From Flavobacterium suncheonense GH29-5 = DSM 17707 (GTDB lineage: Bacteria > Bacteroidota > Bacteroidia > Flavobacteriales > Flavobacteriaceae): 64,000 nt of DNA. Shown here piece after piece: positions 34,848 to 43,769 of this stretch (position 1 is its first letter; each line of letters begins with the position of its first letter). Below the pieces are notes generated by a model. The model was not told the origin of the DNA, made no database searches, and saw nothing but the letters and a program-made list of their open reading frames with translations. The DNA lies in contig NZ_AUCZ01000003.1 of NCBI RefSeq assembly GCF_000430025.1, positions 124,001-188,000 on the forward strand, written 5' to 3'. The position numbers and the translations under genes were made by a program.

Positions 34848-36062
34848 TTAGCTTTTTTTAAAAGCATTATAGCCCAGAACCCCGCTTCCGGCAGCCAGCA
34901 CTACAGCCGCTCCAAAAAGTAACTCATTTACATACGGAATCATGGTATAACTAAAAGAAGCAATGCCCTGTACTGCCAGAATAATTTCATTAAGCAACAC
35001 GCCTATCGAAAAAAGAATCAGCCCAAAAAATGTCTTGCCCAATCCTGTAAAAAAGGAAACAGCATGAATATAAAACAGCAGAAATAACGTAATAACAGCT
35101 AATAAAACCAAATGCAGGTAAGCAATTACAATCGGACGGAAACCAAAAGCGAGCTTGCTTACAAAAGGAATTGTCGACCCAAGCTGAAGCAGCAATTTCA
35201 CGCTTAACGCAAATCCGACAAAAAGCAGCACATAGCGCAAAGAAAACCGAAGTTCCCGCATCTTGTCCGATTTCTGTTTTAGCACTCCGTAAAGCAATCG
35301 AAACCAAGCATATACCTGTGCTACGGAAGCAATTACCACAATCACATAAAGCCACACTGGCAGTTTCAACCACAAAACCGACAAAAAATAAGCCGGAATG
35401 CAGGACGCAAAAAACCAGTTAAACGAAGTGGCAAAAAAAGCATCCTCCGTTTTTCTGAGTTGAAAATAGTCGAAAAACAACCCCATACAGGCAAAGAAAA
35501 ACCAGCCGTTATACTGAAAATGCAGAAAATAATAAATAGACGCCAGATATTCTTTCTGATGGATATTCTTGGTGACCATCATATAAGCCAAGGCCAAAGA
35601 ACCTAACGAAGAAAGGACGTTAAAAAAAAGAGCGCCCTTAAACCAATTCTTAAAAAGACTTTTATTGTCTGCCCGGTTCAGATCTTTGTAAAAAGTAAAA
35701 GCAAAATAAAACGAAACGGCAAGTGTCATTACCGAGAAAAAGACAGACAGCGGCCCGTATCCCTGAAGAATAAAAAAAATCAGCATCCCGTAGGAACAAA
35801 TCAGGTTTCCGACAATTGCTGCTTTGTATTTTCCGAAATTAAAATCGGCCAGTTTGTTTTGAAGCGTATAAATCAGCAGCACCATCAGGGTATGGCTTAT
35901 CCATCCGGTAAACGCAAAATTGGAATGCGTAAGCTGAAGGCTTTTTTGATTCAGATACGGAAATTCAAACCCAATTTTATAACGCATCAATAGGCCCAGC
36001 AAAGCCACCACGAACAGATTGATCAGGGAAAATTTCAGCCAGAACCTCATTTCTGTTTTCAT
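34848..36062 (-). CDS. 12-TM membrane protein, paralogue of 14625-15839
   Basis: 404 residues with about 12 TM helices. It shares a run of motifs with the protein at 14625-15839: THSNFAFTGW versus HGHSHTAMLGW, FILQGYGPLSVFF versus FPLQGYAVFSIIF, FLHFQYNGWFFF versus FLHFQFNGWFII, and IAYLHLVLLAVITLFLL versus IGFIHMIMLGIITGFLL. The shared His in these helices may bind heme or metal. Its ATG overlaps the Crp/Fnr regulator stop by one base (TAATG), so the two are translated together. Family and function not recognised. Confidence 0.75.
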   Translation of the reverse strand: MKTEMRFWLKFSLINLFVVALLGLLMRYKIGFEFPYLNQKSLQLTHSNFAFTGWISHTLMVLLIYTLQNKLADFNFGKYKAAIVGNLICSYGMLIFFILQGYGPLSVFFSVMTLAVSFYFAFTFYKDLNRADNKSLFKNWFKGALFFNVLSSLGSLALAYMMVTKNIHQKEYLASIYYFLHFQYNGWFFFACMGLFFDYFQLRKTEDAFFATSFNWFFASCIPAYFLSVLWLKLPVWLYVIVVIASVAQVYAWFRLLYGVLKQKSDKMRELRFSLRYVLLFVGFALSVKLLLQLGSTIPFVSKLAFGFRPIVIAYLHLVLLAVITLFLLFYIHAVSFFTGLGKTFFGLILFSIGVLLNEIILAVQGIASFSYTMIPYVNELLFGAAVVLAAGSGVLGYNAFKKS

Positions 36063-36649
36063 TAATAGTAAATCTTGTGGTTAACTATTTCAATGGTATT
36101 GGTTTCTTTCATCCGGGAAAAAACCCTGATAACCGTTTCCACACGCAAACCGGTAAAATTGGCAATTTCCTGCCGTGTAAACGGCACCAGTTTTCTTTCG
36201 TTTTTACTGCAGTTCTTATGGGCGTTCAGAAAAGCCAAAATTCTAAACTCCGGCTTTTGGTTGATAATATCCTTCGCCATTTTGGTTTTGGTATGAATCC
36301 TTTCGGCCAGCAAATTGAGAAAGTGCTTCTGGATAAACGGATATTCATCTAAAATTTTCAAAAAACGGTCTTTGGAAAGTTTCACAATTTTGCAATCCCG
36401 AAACGCCACAGCTGTAGCCGGATAGTCTTTATCGATTAACAACGGAGGCTCACCAAAACTTTGTCCGCACCAAAAATAAGCCTGAGTAAATTCCTTTCCT
36501 TTATCATTGGCATTGAACATCCGAACGCATCCTTCCAAAATCTGATAATAAAAGCCCGCTGGAGTGTCTTCGTGAAAGATGACTTCATTTTTTTTATATT
36601 CCTTGGTAACTGCTCCCCAAGAATACAGCAAATCTAAATCTATCTGCAT
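36062..36649 (-). CDS. Crp/Fnr-family transcriptional regulator
   Basis: 195 residues: an N-terminal cyclic-nucleotide-binding-type beta roll (KKNEVIFHEDTPAGFYYQILEG, GQSFGEPPLLIDKDYPATAVA), a dimer helix and a C-terminal winged helix with FTRQEIANFTGLRVETVIRVFSRMKE. The Glu and Arg of ETVIR occupy positions FNR uses to read TTGAT-type half-sites. There is no N-terminal Cys cluster, so it is not an Fe-S oxygen sensor like FNR; it may be DNR-like and sense NO. ATG 36649 is preferred over the upstream GTG 36676. It is the best candidate to bind the FNR-type sites in this window, including one in its own promoter. Confidence 0.9.
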   Translation of the reverse strand: MQIDLDLLYSWGAVTKEYKKNEVIFHEDTPAGFYYQILEGCVRMFNANDKGKEFTQAYFWCGQSFGEPPLLIDKDYPATAVAFRDCKIVKLSKDRFLKILDEYPFIQKHFLNLLAERIHTKTKMAKDIINQKPEFRILAFLNAHKNCSKNERKLVPFTRQEIANFTGLRVETVIRVFSRMKETNTIEIVNHKIYY

Positions 36650-36696
36650 ACCGATGAAAATTGTAAGGCAAAACACACCTTAGTTTCTGAATCTTA

Positions 36697-36771
36697 CAAA
36701 ATAAAACGTTTAAATTTAAAGAAAATATGACTAATATCATACAAAAAAGGAGAATTATCGTGTTATCTTTG
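36697..36771. promoter_or_regulatory. Shared operator: Crp/Fnr gene and copper-uptake genes
   Basis: One site TGACTAATATCA (36728-36739) lies between two promoters. Rightward, an exact TATCTTTG (36764-36771) starts 36 bp after the start of the site; leftward, TTATTTTG (36704 to 36697, second base off consensus) starts 35 bp from the other end. The geometry predicts activation in both directions and autoregulation of the regulator. Confidence 0.65.
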
Positions 36772-36775
36772 TGGC

Positions 36776-37147
36776 ATGAATAAGTTTATAATCATTTTTA
36801 TATTCACCATACTTCTGAAACCGATAGTTCCGGTTGTCACTTTTGTGGTGAATTATGATTATATCGCTAAAGAACTTTGTGAAAACAAAACCAAACCGCA
36901 GCTTCACTGTAACGGGAAATGTTACCTGAAAAAAGAATTGGCCAAAGCGGCTGAAAGCACACATCCTGTTTCCCAGAACAAAAAACAAACCCAGCAGGAA
37001 ACGGAAATTTTATTTCTGGAGATGCTTTACAACATTTCTTTTAAAAATAACGATTTGCAGTACAATCCTGTTATAAAAAACAACTATTCCAATCAATATT
37101 CGCATCTGAACAGCGATTCCATTTTCCACCCTCCGATTCATTCTTAA
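36776..37147 (+). CDS. Small protein with CNGKC motif, copper-set leader gene
   Basis: 123 residues, starting with a hydrophobic signal or TM segment (FIIIFIFTILLKPIVPVVTFVV), then CENKTKPQLHCNGKCYLKKEL with a CxxxC pair that could bind copper, and a polar C-terminus. I do not know a characterised homologue. The start codon follows the -7 box by only 4 bases, so the mRNA is probably leaderless. Downstream genes point to copper uptake. Confidence 0.7.
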   Translation: MNKFIIIFIFTILLKPIVPVVTFVVNYDYIAKELCENKTKPQLHCNGKCYLKKELAKAAESTHPVSQNKKQTQQETEILFLEMLYNISFKNNDLQYNPVIKNNYSNQYSHLNSDSIFHPPIHS

Positions 37148-37225
37148 TTTTTCCGTTTTTTATGCCTTTTCTTCGAAAAAACACTTTTCGGACAGGTTCT
37201 TATTACATTAATTAAAACAATAAAA

Positions 37226-38068
37226 ATGAAAACTTTAAGAATATTATCTTTAGCAATATTGGCTTTCTTTGCCTCATGTTCCTCCGACAATGACGAAACC
37301 GTTACCGCAAACGAACTGGACGGTTTAACCAAAATTCAGGAAATGACCAACGACACCCACGTGGTCGAACTGTATTCCTCCACCGGAACCTTACAACAAG
37401 GACACAACGCCATTTCCCTGAGAATCAAAAACAAAGCAACAAACGAATACGAAAAAAATGCCACGGTTTCCTGGTCGCCTTTAATGTATATGATGTCTAT
37501 GCAGCACGCCTGTCCGTATTCTGCCGTAACCAAAACTTCGGGCAAGGAAACTTTATACAACGGTTACATTGTTTTCCAGATGGCGCAAAATGATACCGAA
37601 TACTGGAAACTGAAAGTTAACTACACCATCAACGGTACAGAGTACAATGTAGACGAAATAATCAGCGTGCCAGCTTCCGCTAAAAGACGAGTGACTTCCT
37701 TTACAGGAACCGACGGCTCCAAATACGTGCTGGCTTTAATCGAACCGACAAATCCGAAAGTTGCCCTTAACGACATTAAAATGGGCGTTTTCAAAATGGA
37801 AAACATGACGAGTTTCCCGATCGTTAATGATTATACCGTTAAAATCGACCCGAGAATGCCGAGTATGGGAAATCACGGTTCGCCAAACAATGTGAATTTA
37901 ACACAATCGGCAACAGACCTTTTGTACCACGGCAAACTTTCCCTGACCATGACCGGCTACTGGAAAATCAATCTGCAGTTGTTAAACAGCGCTAACGAAG
38001 TGCTGAAAGGAGAAGAAATCACGGAAACCACAACGGAAAGTTCCATTTATTTTGAAGTGGAATTTTAA
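37226..38068 (+). CDS. Putative copper-binding lipoprotein (FixH/YtkA-like)
   Basis: 280 residues with lipobox FFASC. The sequence holds two beta-sandwich-like halves; the first has Met/His/Cys-rich SPLMYMMSMQHACPYS, the second DPRMPSMGNHGSPNN followed by GKLSLTMTGYWKINLQLL, which resembles YtkA/FixH domains. The Met-His clusters suggest copper binding. Placed directly upstream of an OprC/NosA-like receptor, it may hand over copper to or from that receptor; this is inference. Confidence 0.65.
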   Translation: MKTLRILSLAILAFFASCSSDNDETVTANELDGLTKIQEMTNDTHVVELYSSTGTLQQGHNAISLRIKNKATNEYEKNATVSWSPLMYMMSMQHACPYSAVTKTSGKETLYNGYIVFQMAQNDTEYWKLKVNYTINGTEYNVDEIISVPASAKRRVTSFTGTDGSKYVLALIEPTNPKVALNDIKMGVFKMENMTSFPIVNDYTVKIDPRMPSMGNHGSPNNVNLTQSATDLLYHGKLSLTMTGYWKINLQLLNSANEVLKGEEITETTTESSIYFEVEF

Positions 38069-38088
38069 TCTTCAGCCACTTTAATCTG

Positions 38089-38136
38089 AAAAGGTTGAAA
38101 GACAACTACCGTATTTCAAGTGCTTTCAGCCTTTTT
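38089..38136 (+). terminator. Terminator between lipoprotein and TonB receptor
   Basis: 13-bp stem (38089-38101 with 38123-38135, one G-T wobble), 21-nt loop, T-rich 3' arm. May uncouple or attenuate receptor expression. Confidence 0.65.
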
Positions 38137-38209
38137 ATCTTTTCAGAAAAGCAACCGCAGCAGCTAATACCATTGGATTGCTTCACACTTATTGCTAAAA
38201 AAACACCTC

Positions 38210-40198
38210 ATGAAAAACCTTTTTTTTCATATTGCGCTATTGCTGTCTTCCGCTATTTTGACGGCTCAGGAAAAAGACAGCCTGAAAACCGTTCCCTTGG
38301 AGGAAGTGATTGTTATCGGCAAAAAAACGGAATTACATCAAAAACAGTCCAAACCGCTTACTACCATTGATGAGTATTTACAACAGTCCAACAAAATCAC
38401 CATGATAAAACGAGGCGGTTATGCCTGGGAACCGGTTATCAACAATATGGCCACCGAAAGAACCCTGGTAACTATCGAAGGCATGCATATTTTTGGCGCC
38501 TGTACCGATAAAATGGACCCGATTACCTCCTACGTGGAAATCTCGAATCTTTCGGAGGCAACCGTAACGTCCGGACAACAGGGCACTTGCCACGGCGCTA
38601 CCATTGGCGGTGCGATAGACCTGAAACGCAACCGAAGTAATTTTAGCGAAACCGGCTGGAACGGAGCACTCCACACAGGGTATGAAACCAACAGCAATCA
38701 AAAAATAATCGGAACAGCGGTAAATTATTCCAAAGCAAAATTTTATCTGGATACTGATTTTATGTACCGTGATGCCGACAATTACAAAGCCGGAAATAAC
38801 GAAGAAGTGGCGTTTTCCCAATTCCGGAAATTCAACATCTCAGGAACTTCGGGCTTTCAGTGGCACAACAACAAACTGATTGAAGCCTCCGTAATTTACG
38901 ATAAAGCCACAGATGTCGGCTACCCTGCCCTTCCGATGGACGTTTCTCTGGCAGAAGCCTTAATCACCTCCTTAAAACTGGAATACAAACCCGTTTCCAC
39001 AGTGCTGAAAAATTGGGAAACCAAACTGTATTACAACACCATTACCCATAGAATGGACGACACCAAACGTCCTTTCGTCCCGATTCACATGGATATGCCG
39101 GGATGGAGCGACACTTTTGGCGGCTATTCCAAAATAACCGGAAGCTATAAAAAACATCAATTTCAGGCCAATCTGAATTCGTTTTACAACCAATCCAAAG
39201 CCGAAATGACCATGTATCCGAACAATCCGAATGAAAACCTGATGTTCATGTACACCTGGCCCGATGTGAGAACCTTTTACAACGGACTGTTTCTGGAAGA
39301 CCGCTACGAATTCAACTGCCACAGCTCGCTGCAAATTACCGCGAGTGTCGGAAACCACACCAACGAAGTGGCTAGTGAATTCGGTTTACAAAGTTTACAG
39401 ATTTTTTATCCGGATGCTGCAAAAACTAACAGCCGCATTTTAAAAAGCAGCGCCAGTTCCTTTGCGTATGTCCAAAACCATTTCGACTATGTTTTCGGAT
39501 TGGGGTACGGCGAACGCGCACCTTCGGTTTCGGAAGGCTACGGTTTTTATCTTTTTAACAGTTTTGACCGCTATGACTACATCGGAAATCCGCATCTGAA
39601 AAATGAAAAATCGCTGGAAATCAATGCGTCGATAGGTTATAAAAACAAAAAGTTCAGTTCTAAAATAGCGGGTTCTTATTTTCACATTTCCGATTATATC
39701 GTTGGAAAAGTAAATCCCGATGCTTTGCCGATGACCATTGGCGCCAGCGGAATTAAAGAATATACCGCTTTATCCTATGCGGAAATTTTCAATCTGGATG
39801 TTACCGCGGAATATCAGGTGCTGAATTCTTTGAAATGGAAAAATCAATTGGTTTACAGTTTGGGGAAAGACAACAACGGGGAAAACTTACCTTTTATGAG
39901 TCCGTTCCGATACACCTCAACCTTGGCCTACCAAAACAATTCCTTTACTGCTGAATTTTCCGTTCAGGGCAATGCGCAACAAGATCGGTTTGCCCCGAAA
40001 TACGGAGAAGACAACACACCGGATTATGCAATTTTAAATTGTGCTGCGGGCTATTTGTTCCGATTGGAAAAAACCAAGTTCAATACAAGAGTAGGCATGG
40101 AAAACATTTTAGACGCCAAATATTCCACCTTTGCGGATTGGAACAACATCCCGAGACGCGGAAGAAATGTATTTCTGAATCTGACTTTCAGTCTGTAA
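38210..40198 (+). CDS. TonB-dependent copper receptor (OprC/NosA-like)
   Basis: 662 residues from ATG 38210, which begins a signal peptide (LLLSSAILTAQ). Plug domain: LEEVIVIGKKTEL, PVINNMATERTLVTIEGMHIFGACTDKMDP, SGQQGTCHGATIGGAIDL; then a 22-strand barrel ending in FLNLTFSL. The CTDKM in the plug has the CxxxM spacing of the copper site of Pseudomonas OprC, and a His/Met patch IHMDMPGW lies in the barrel. NosA, an OprC relative, supplies copper for nitrous oxide reductase. The context here supports the same job. Confidence 0.85.
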   Translation: MKNLFFHIALLLSSAILTAQEKDSLKTVPLEEVIVIGKKTELHQKQSKPLTTIDEYLQQSNKITMIKRGGYAWEPVINNMATERTLVTIEGMHIFGACTDKMDPITSYVEISNLSEATVTSGQQGTCHGATIGGAIDLKRNRSNFSETGWNGALHTGYETNSNQKIIGTAVNYSKAKFYLDTDFMYRDADNYKAGNNEEVAFSQFRKFNISGTSGFQWHNNKLIEASVIYDKATDVGYPALPMDVSLAEALITSLKLEYKPVSTVLKNWETKLYYNTITHRMDDTKRPFVPIHMDMPGWSDTFGGYSKITGSYKKHQFQANLNSFYNQSKAEMTMYPNNPNENLMFMYTWPDVRTFYNGLFLEDRYEFNCHSSLQITASVGNHTNEVASEFGLQSLQIFYPDAAKTNSRILKSSASSFAYVQNHFDYVFGLGYGERAPSVSEGYGFYLFNSFDRYDYIGNPHLKNEKSLEINASIGYKNKKFSSKIAGSYFHISDYIVGKVNPDALPMTIGASGIKEYTALSYAEIFNLDVTAEYQVLNSLKWKNQLVYSLGKDNNGENLPFMSPFRYTSTLAYQNNSFTAEFSVQGNAQQDRFAPKYGEDNTPDYAILNCAAGYLFRLEKTKFNTRVGMENILDAKYSTFADWNNIPRRGRNVFLNLTFSL

Positions 40199-40220
40199 AA
40201 TTCTGAATCCGACTGTATTT

Positions 40221-41294
40221 TCATTTCCGATACAGGGCGATTCGAGTTTTCCGGATTTGGCGTTCCGACTGGTTGCGAAGGTACTGATGATGCAACAACC
40301 AACCCGCAACGGCTCCGATTACGCTTCCGATGATGATATCCAAAAAACGGGTTGCGATTAATTCGCCGGGTTCCATCCGAAGTGAATTCCCGACGTCTGC
40401 CAGAAAAATGGTGAGCGGTGTAATAAATACGATGGTTAGCGCATATTGTCGCACAATCAGGGTTTCCACGATAAACTGAAAGACAACGATGCTGAAACAG
40501 ATCCAAAACAAATTGAGCTCCAGCTGAAGCAAAAACCAGGTAAGTACCAGTCCGGCAAAAGTGCCCAGAATACGCTGAAACGTCCTTCGCCAAACCTGTT
40601 GCAACGTTACGCCCTGAATTACGGCCGCACACGAAATCGGCAGCCAGTACGGATTGTCCAGTTTCAGCAGCAAACCAATCAGTAACGAAAGTGACATGAA
40701 AAATCCAATCACAACAGCTTCAAAAATCGTTACATAATTGCGCTGTACAACTACGACAAATTCTGATAAAAAGGCAACACCTTTGGTTATCAGCATACTG
40801 TAAACAAAAGCAATTACGGTCGCCAGCAGGGTTCCCATCGCCATTAATCCCACTTTTGCCGGTATTTCCTCAGGAGCAAAAGGCATGCAACTGGCTATGG
40901 AAGCAATCATGATAAAGAAAAAATTTCCTGGTGGTTTTAACTGAAAAAAGCGGGATACCCAATGCACAAAAGCGGCAAAAAGTCCCAATACAACGGAAGA
41001 CAAATACGGCTGAAAACTAAACAAAACACCAATGGTATACGCGAATACAAATCCGAAAGAGCAGGCCAGCATGGTTACCATTCTTCGGGCCAACGAACCG
41101 CCGGGCAAATACAGAAAAACCAAGCCGCCAACACAGGACGTTATTCCGTATTCGGGTTTGTTCAGATAATAACCGATAAACAACGGAATTCCGACACATA
41201 AAGAGGCCAAAAACGGAATATGCCAGGAGCGTTCACTCTTCCTGTAGCAGAAAAGCGCTGAAAATTCAAGTTGCAGTTGCCGGAGTATTCTCAT
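40221..41294 (-). CDS. FUSC-family inner-membrane protein
   Basis: 357 residues with two sets of TM helices typical of the fusaric-acid-resistance-like (FUSC) fold: LPGGSLARRMVTMLACSFGF, NFFFIMIASIASC, then the second half with LDNPYWLPISCAAVIQGVTLQQVWRRTFQRILGTFAGL, the signature block. Length is half of full FUSC exporters and the cytosolic domain is short. Probably an efflux or aromatic-acid transporter subunit. Last gene of the minus operon, 7 bases after nadB. Confidence 0.8.
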   Translation of the reverse strand: MRILRQLQLEFSALFCYRKSERSWHIPFLASLCVGIPLFIGYYLNKPEYGITSCVGGLVFLYLPGGSLARRMVTMLACSFGFVFAYTIGVLFSFQPYLSSVVLGLFAAFVHWVSRFFQLKPPGNFFFIMIASIASCMPFAPEEIPAKVGLMAMGTLLATVIAFVYSMLITKGVAFLSEFVVVVQRNYVTIFEAVVIGFFMSLSLLIGLLLKLDNPYWLPISCAAVIQGVTLQQVWRRTFQRILGTFAGLVLTWFLLQLELNLFWICFSIVVFQFIVETLIVRQYALTIVFITPLTIFLADVGNSLRMEPGELIATRFLDIIIGSVIGAVAGWLLHHQYLRNQSERQIRKTRIALYRK

Positions 41295-41301
41295 CGCCCT
41301 T

Positions 41302-42837
41302 TTAGACCGCTACGCAGGCATTTGTTTTCAGAAAACCGCCGCAATTTTTGGTTCGCTGTAAGGACTGTTCCACAATTAGCAGAGCCACCTGAATCATGTT
41401 TCGCAATTCACAAAGTGAGGTGGTTATCACATACTGCTTGTACTTCCCTTCTACTTCTTTCTGCAGTTGTATTAATCTGGCTTTTGCCGAAAGCAAATCG
41501 GCATCGTTACGGACAATTCCGGCATTTTCCCGCATGAGCAACTGAAGTTCTTCCTCTGTTTCCTTTATATAACCGGACGGAATTTCCCCTTTCTGTATCG
41601 GATGCCACTCTGAAAATTCTTTATTGACCGTTAAAGAGATTAACGATGTACTCGAAATGTATTTAAAAATCCTGTTGGAAAACACCAATGCTTCCAATAA
41701 CGAGTTTGAAGCCAATCGGTTAGCGCCGTGCAATCCGGTTCGGGAACATTCGCCGCACGCAAAAAGATGCTCGATGGAGGTTTTTCCGTTTTTATCCGTT
41801 ACAATGCCGCCGCAAAGATAATGCTGCGCCGGTATCACAGGAATCCAGTCTTTTGCAATATCAATTCCGATATCCTGACAATGGCGGTAAATCATCGGAA
41901 AATGTTGCCGGAACTCGTTACCGTCCAAATGGGTACAATCGAGGTAAACACATTTTTGCTGACTGTCTTTTAATTCCTTGTAAATACTTTGCGAAACTAT
42001 ATCACGCGAAGCCAGTTCTCCTCTCGCATCGTAATCCGACATGAAACGTTTTCCTTCCGCATTGCGCAAAAAAGCGCCAAACCCGCGAACCGCCTCCGAA
42101 ATGAGAAAGGTCTCCGATGCTGTTTCATCAAACAAAGCCGTCGGATGAAACTGGATAAATTCCATGTCTTTAATTTTGGCTCCGGCCCTATACGCCATGG
42201 CAATACCGTCTCCGGTGGCAATTTCCGGGTTTGTGGTATGTCCGTACACCTGCCCTATCCCTCCGGTGGCTAAAACCGTGTATCCGGCTTTACAGATTTC
42301 GATGTTCCCGTTATTTTCATTCATCATGTAAACACCGTAACACCGGTTGTTTTCAAGGATTAATTCGAGGGCAAAATGGTATTCTAAAATAGTAATGTTC
42401 CGGGTTCGGTTGACTTGTCTTAAGATGGTGCGTTCAATTTCAAATCCGGTTTGGTCTTTGTGGTGTACCACTCTGTTTTCGGAATGACCGCCTTCTTTAC
42501 CCAAATCGAATTCACCCTCGGAATTCTTATCAAATTTGGCACCCCAGGCAACCAGCTCCTTAAAGCGTTTGGGCCCTTCGGTTATCACCATTTCCACAAT
42601 CTCAGCATCGCAGATTCCGTCGCCGGCCAGCAGCGTGTCCTGAATGTGTTTTTCGTAGGAATCTTCGATCTCATCAATCACTACCGCCACACCGCCCTGT
42701 GCGTATTTGGTATTCGATTCCGCTTCCTCCGATTTCGTTATGATAGTAACCTTTCGTTCCGGAAAATGATTGGCGATTTTAAGGGCAAAAGTTAATCCCG
42801 CCACGCCTGAACCAATGATCAGATAATCTGTTCTCAT
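41302..42837 (-). CDS. nadB: L-aspartate oxidase
   Basis: Oxidises L-aspartate to iminoaspartate for NAD synthesis; can use O2 or fumarate, so it also works anaerobically. FAD site IGSGVAGLTFALKIA, TKYAQGGVAVV, HTTNPEIATGDGIAMAYRAGAKIKDMEFIQFHPTAL, and the C-terminal ACGECSRTGLHGANRLASNSLLEALVF are diagnostic. 511 residues, normal. 2 bases after nadA. Confidence 0.96.
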   Translation of the reverse strand: MRTDYLIIGSGVAGLTFALKIANHFPERKVTIITKSEEAESNTKYAQGGVAVVIDEIEDSYEKHIQDTLLAGDGICDAEIVEMVITEGPKRFKELVAWGAKFDKNSEGEFDLGKEGGHSENRVVHHKDQTGFEIERTILRQVNRTRNITILEYHFALELILENNRCYGVYMMNENNGNIEICKAGYTVLATGGIGQVYGHTTNPEIATGDGIAMAYRAGAKIKDMEFIQFHPTALFDETASETFLISEAVRGFGAFLRNAEGKRFMSDYDARGELASRDIVSQSIYKELKDSQQKCVYLDCTHLDGNEFRQHFPMIYRHCQDIGIDIAKDWIPVIPAQHYLCGGIVTDKNGKTSIEHLFACGECSRTGLHGANRLASNSLLEALVFSNRIFKYISSTSLISLTVNKEFSEWHPIQKGEIPSGYIKETEEELQLLMRENAGIVRNDADLLSAKARLIQLQKEVEGKYKQYVITTSLCELRNMIQVALLIVEQSLQRTKNCGGFLKTNACVAV

Positions 42838-42839
42838 AC

Positions 42840-43769
42840 TTATTTTGATAATTCCAACATTCTTTCAATAGGCAGCAATGCTTTTTCACGGATGGTTTCC
42901 GGCACGATGATTTCCGGACTTTCGCTTACCAGACAATCGTAAACTTTCTGCAACGTATTCATTTTCATGTAGGCACATTCGCTGCAGGCGCAGGTATTGT
43001 CTTCGTTTGACGGCGCAGGAATCAGGGTTTTCCCGGGAACTTCCTGTTGCATTTTGTACAAAATTCCGGCTTCGGTAGCGATGATGAATTTTGCTTTACT
43101 GCTTTTCTTCACATAGTCAATCATTCCCGCTGTCGAACCGATGTAATTCGCGGTTTTCAGAATATGGGTTTCCGATTCGGGATGCGCGATGATTTCGGCA
43201 TCGGGATGTTTCTTGTGCAGTGCGATTAACTTGTCCAGCGAAAACGCTTCGTGCACCACACAAGAGCCGTCCCACAACAACATCTTTCGTCCGGTTTTCT
43301 CCATGATGTATTTGCCTAAATTTTTATCGGGAGCGAATAAAATCGGCACTTCTTCGGGTATGGATTCCACAATTTTTACCGCATTGGAAGAGGTACAAAC
43401 GATGTCGCTCATCGCCTTAATTTCGGCGGAACAATTCACGTAGGTAACTACCATATGATCGGCGTGTTTTAAGGCAAAAGCACCGAACAAATCCGGCGGA
43501 CAGGAATCGGCCAGGGAACATCCGGCTTTCAGATCGGGTAGGATTACTTTTTTATTGGGATTCAGGATTTTAGCGGTTTCGGCCATAAAATGCACGCCGG
43601 CAAAAAGAATAATATCCGCATCCGCTTTTGCGGCTTCCTGCGATAATCCGAGGCTGTCCCCTACATAATCCGCAACTTCCTGTATGTCGGCTTCCTGATA
43701 ATAATGCGCCAGTATGACGGCATTTTTCTGTTTTTTTAACTCGAGTATTTTTTCTTTAAGATTTTTCAT
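42840..43769 (-). CDS. nadA: Quinolinate synthase
   Basis: Condenses iminoaspartate and dihydroxyacetone phosphate to quinolinate with a 4Fe-4S cluster. Motifs: [66 protein letters not shown], and [14 protein letters not shown], which supply the three cluster Cys. 309 residues. Its ATG overlaps the stop of the NorB-like gene by 4 bases, so it is translationally coupled to a respiratory gene. Confidence 0.96.
   Translation of the reverse strand: MKNLKEKILELKKQKNAVILAHYYQEADIQEVADYVGDSLGLSQEAAKADADIILFAGVHFMAETAKILNPNKKVILPDLKAGCSLADSCPPDLFGAFALKHADHMVVTYVNCSAEIKAMSDIVCTSSNAVKIVESIPEEVPILFAPDKNLGKYIMEKTGRKMLLWDGSCVVHEAFSLDKLIALHKKHPDAEIIAHPESETHILKTANYIGSTAGMIDYVKKSSKAKFIIATEAGILYKMQQEVPGKTLIPAPSNEDNTCACSECAYMKMNTLQKVYDCLVSESPEIIVPETIREKALLPIERMLELSK

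Noticed and set aside
36744-36763. GGAGAATTATC stretch upstream of the copper genes as a 7-6-7 operator
   Set aside because: The spacing between half-sites is wrong and the outer bases do not match.
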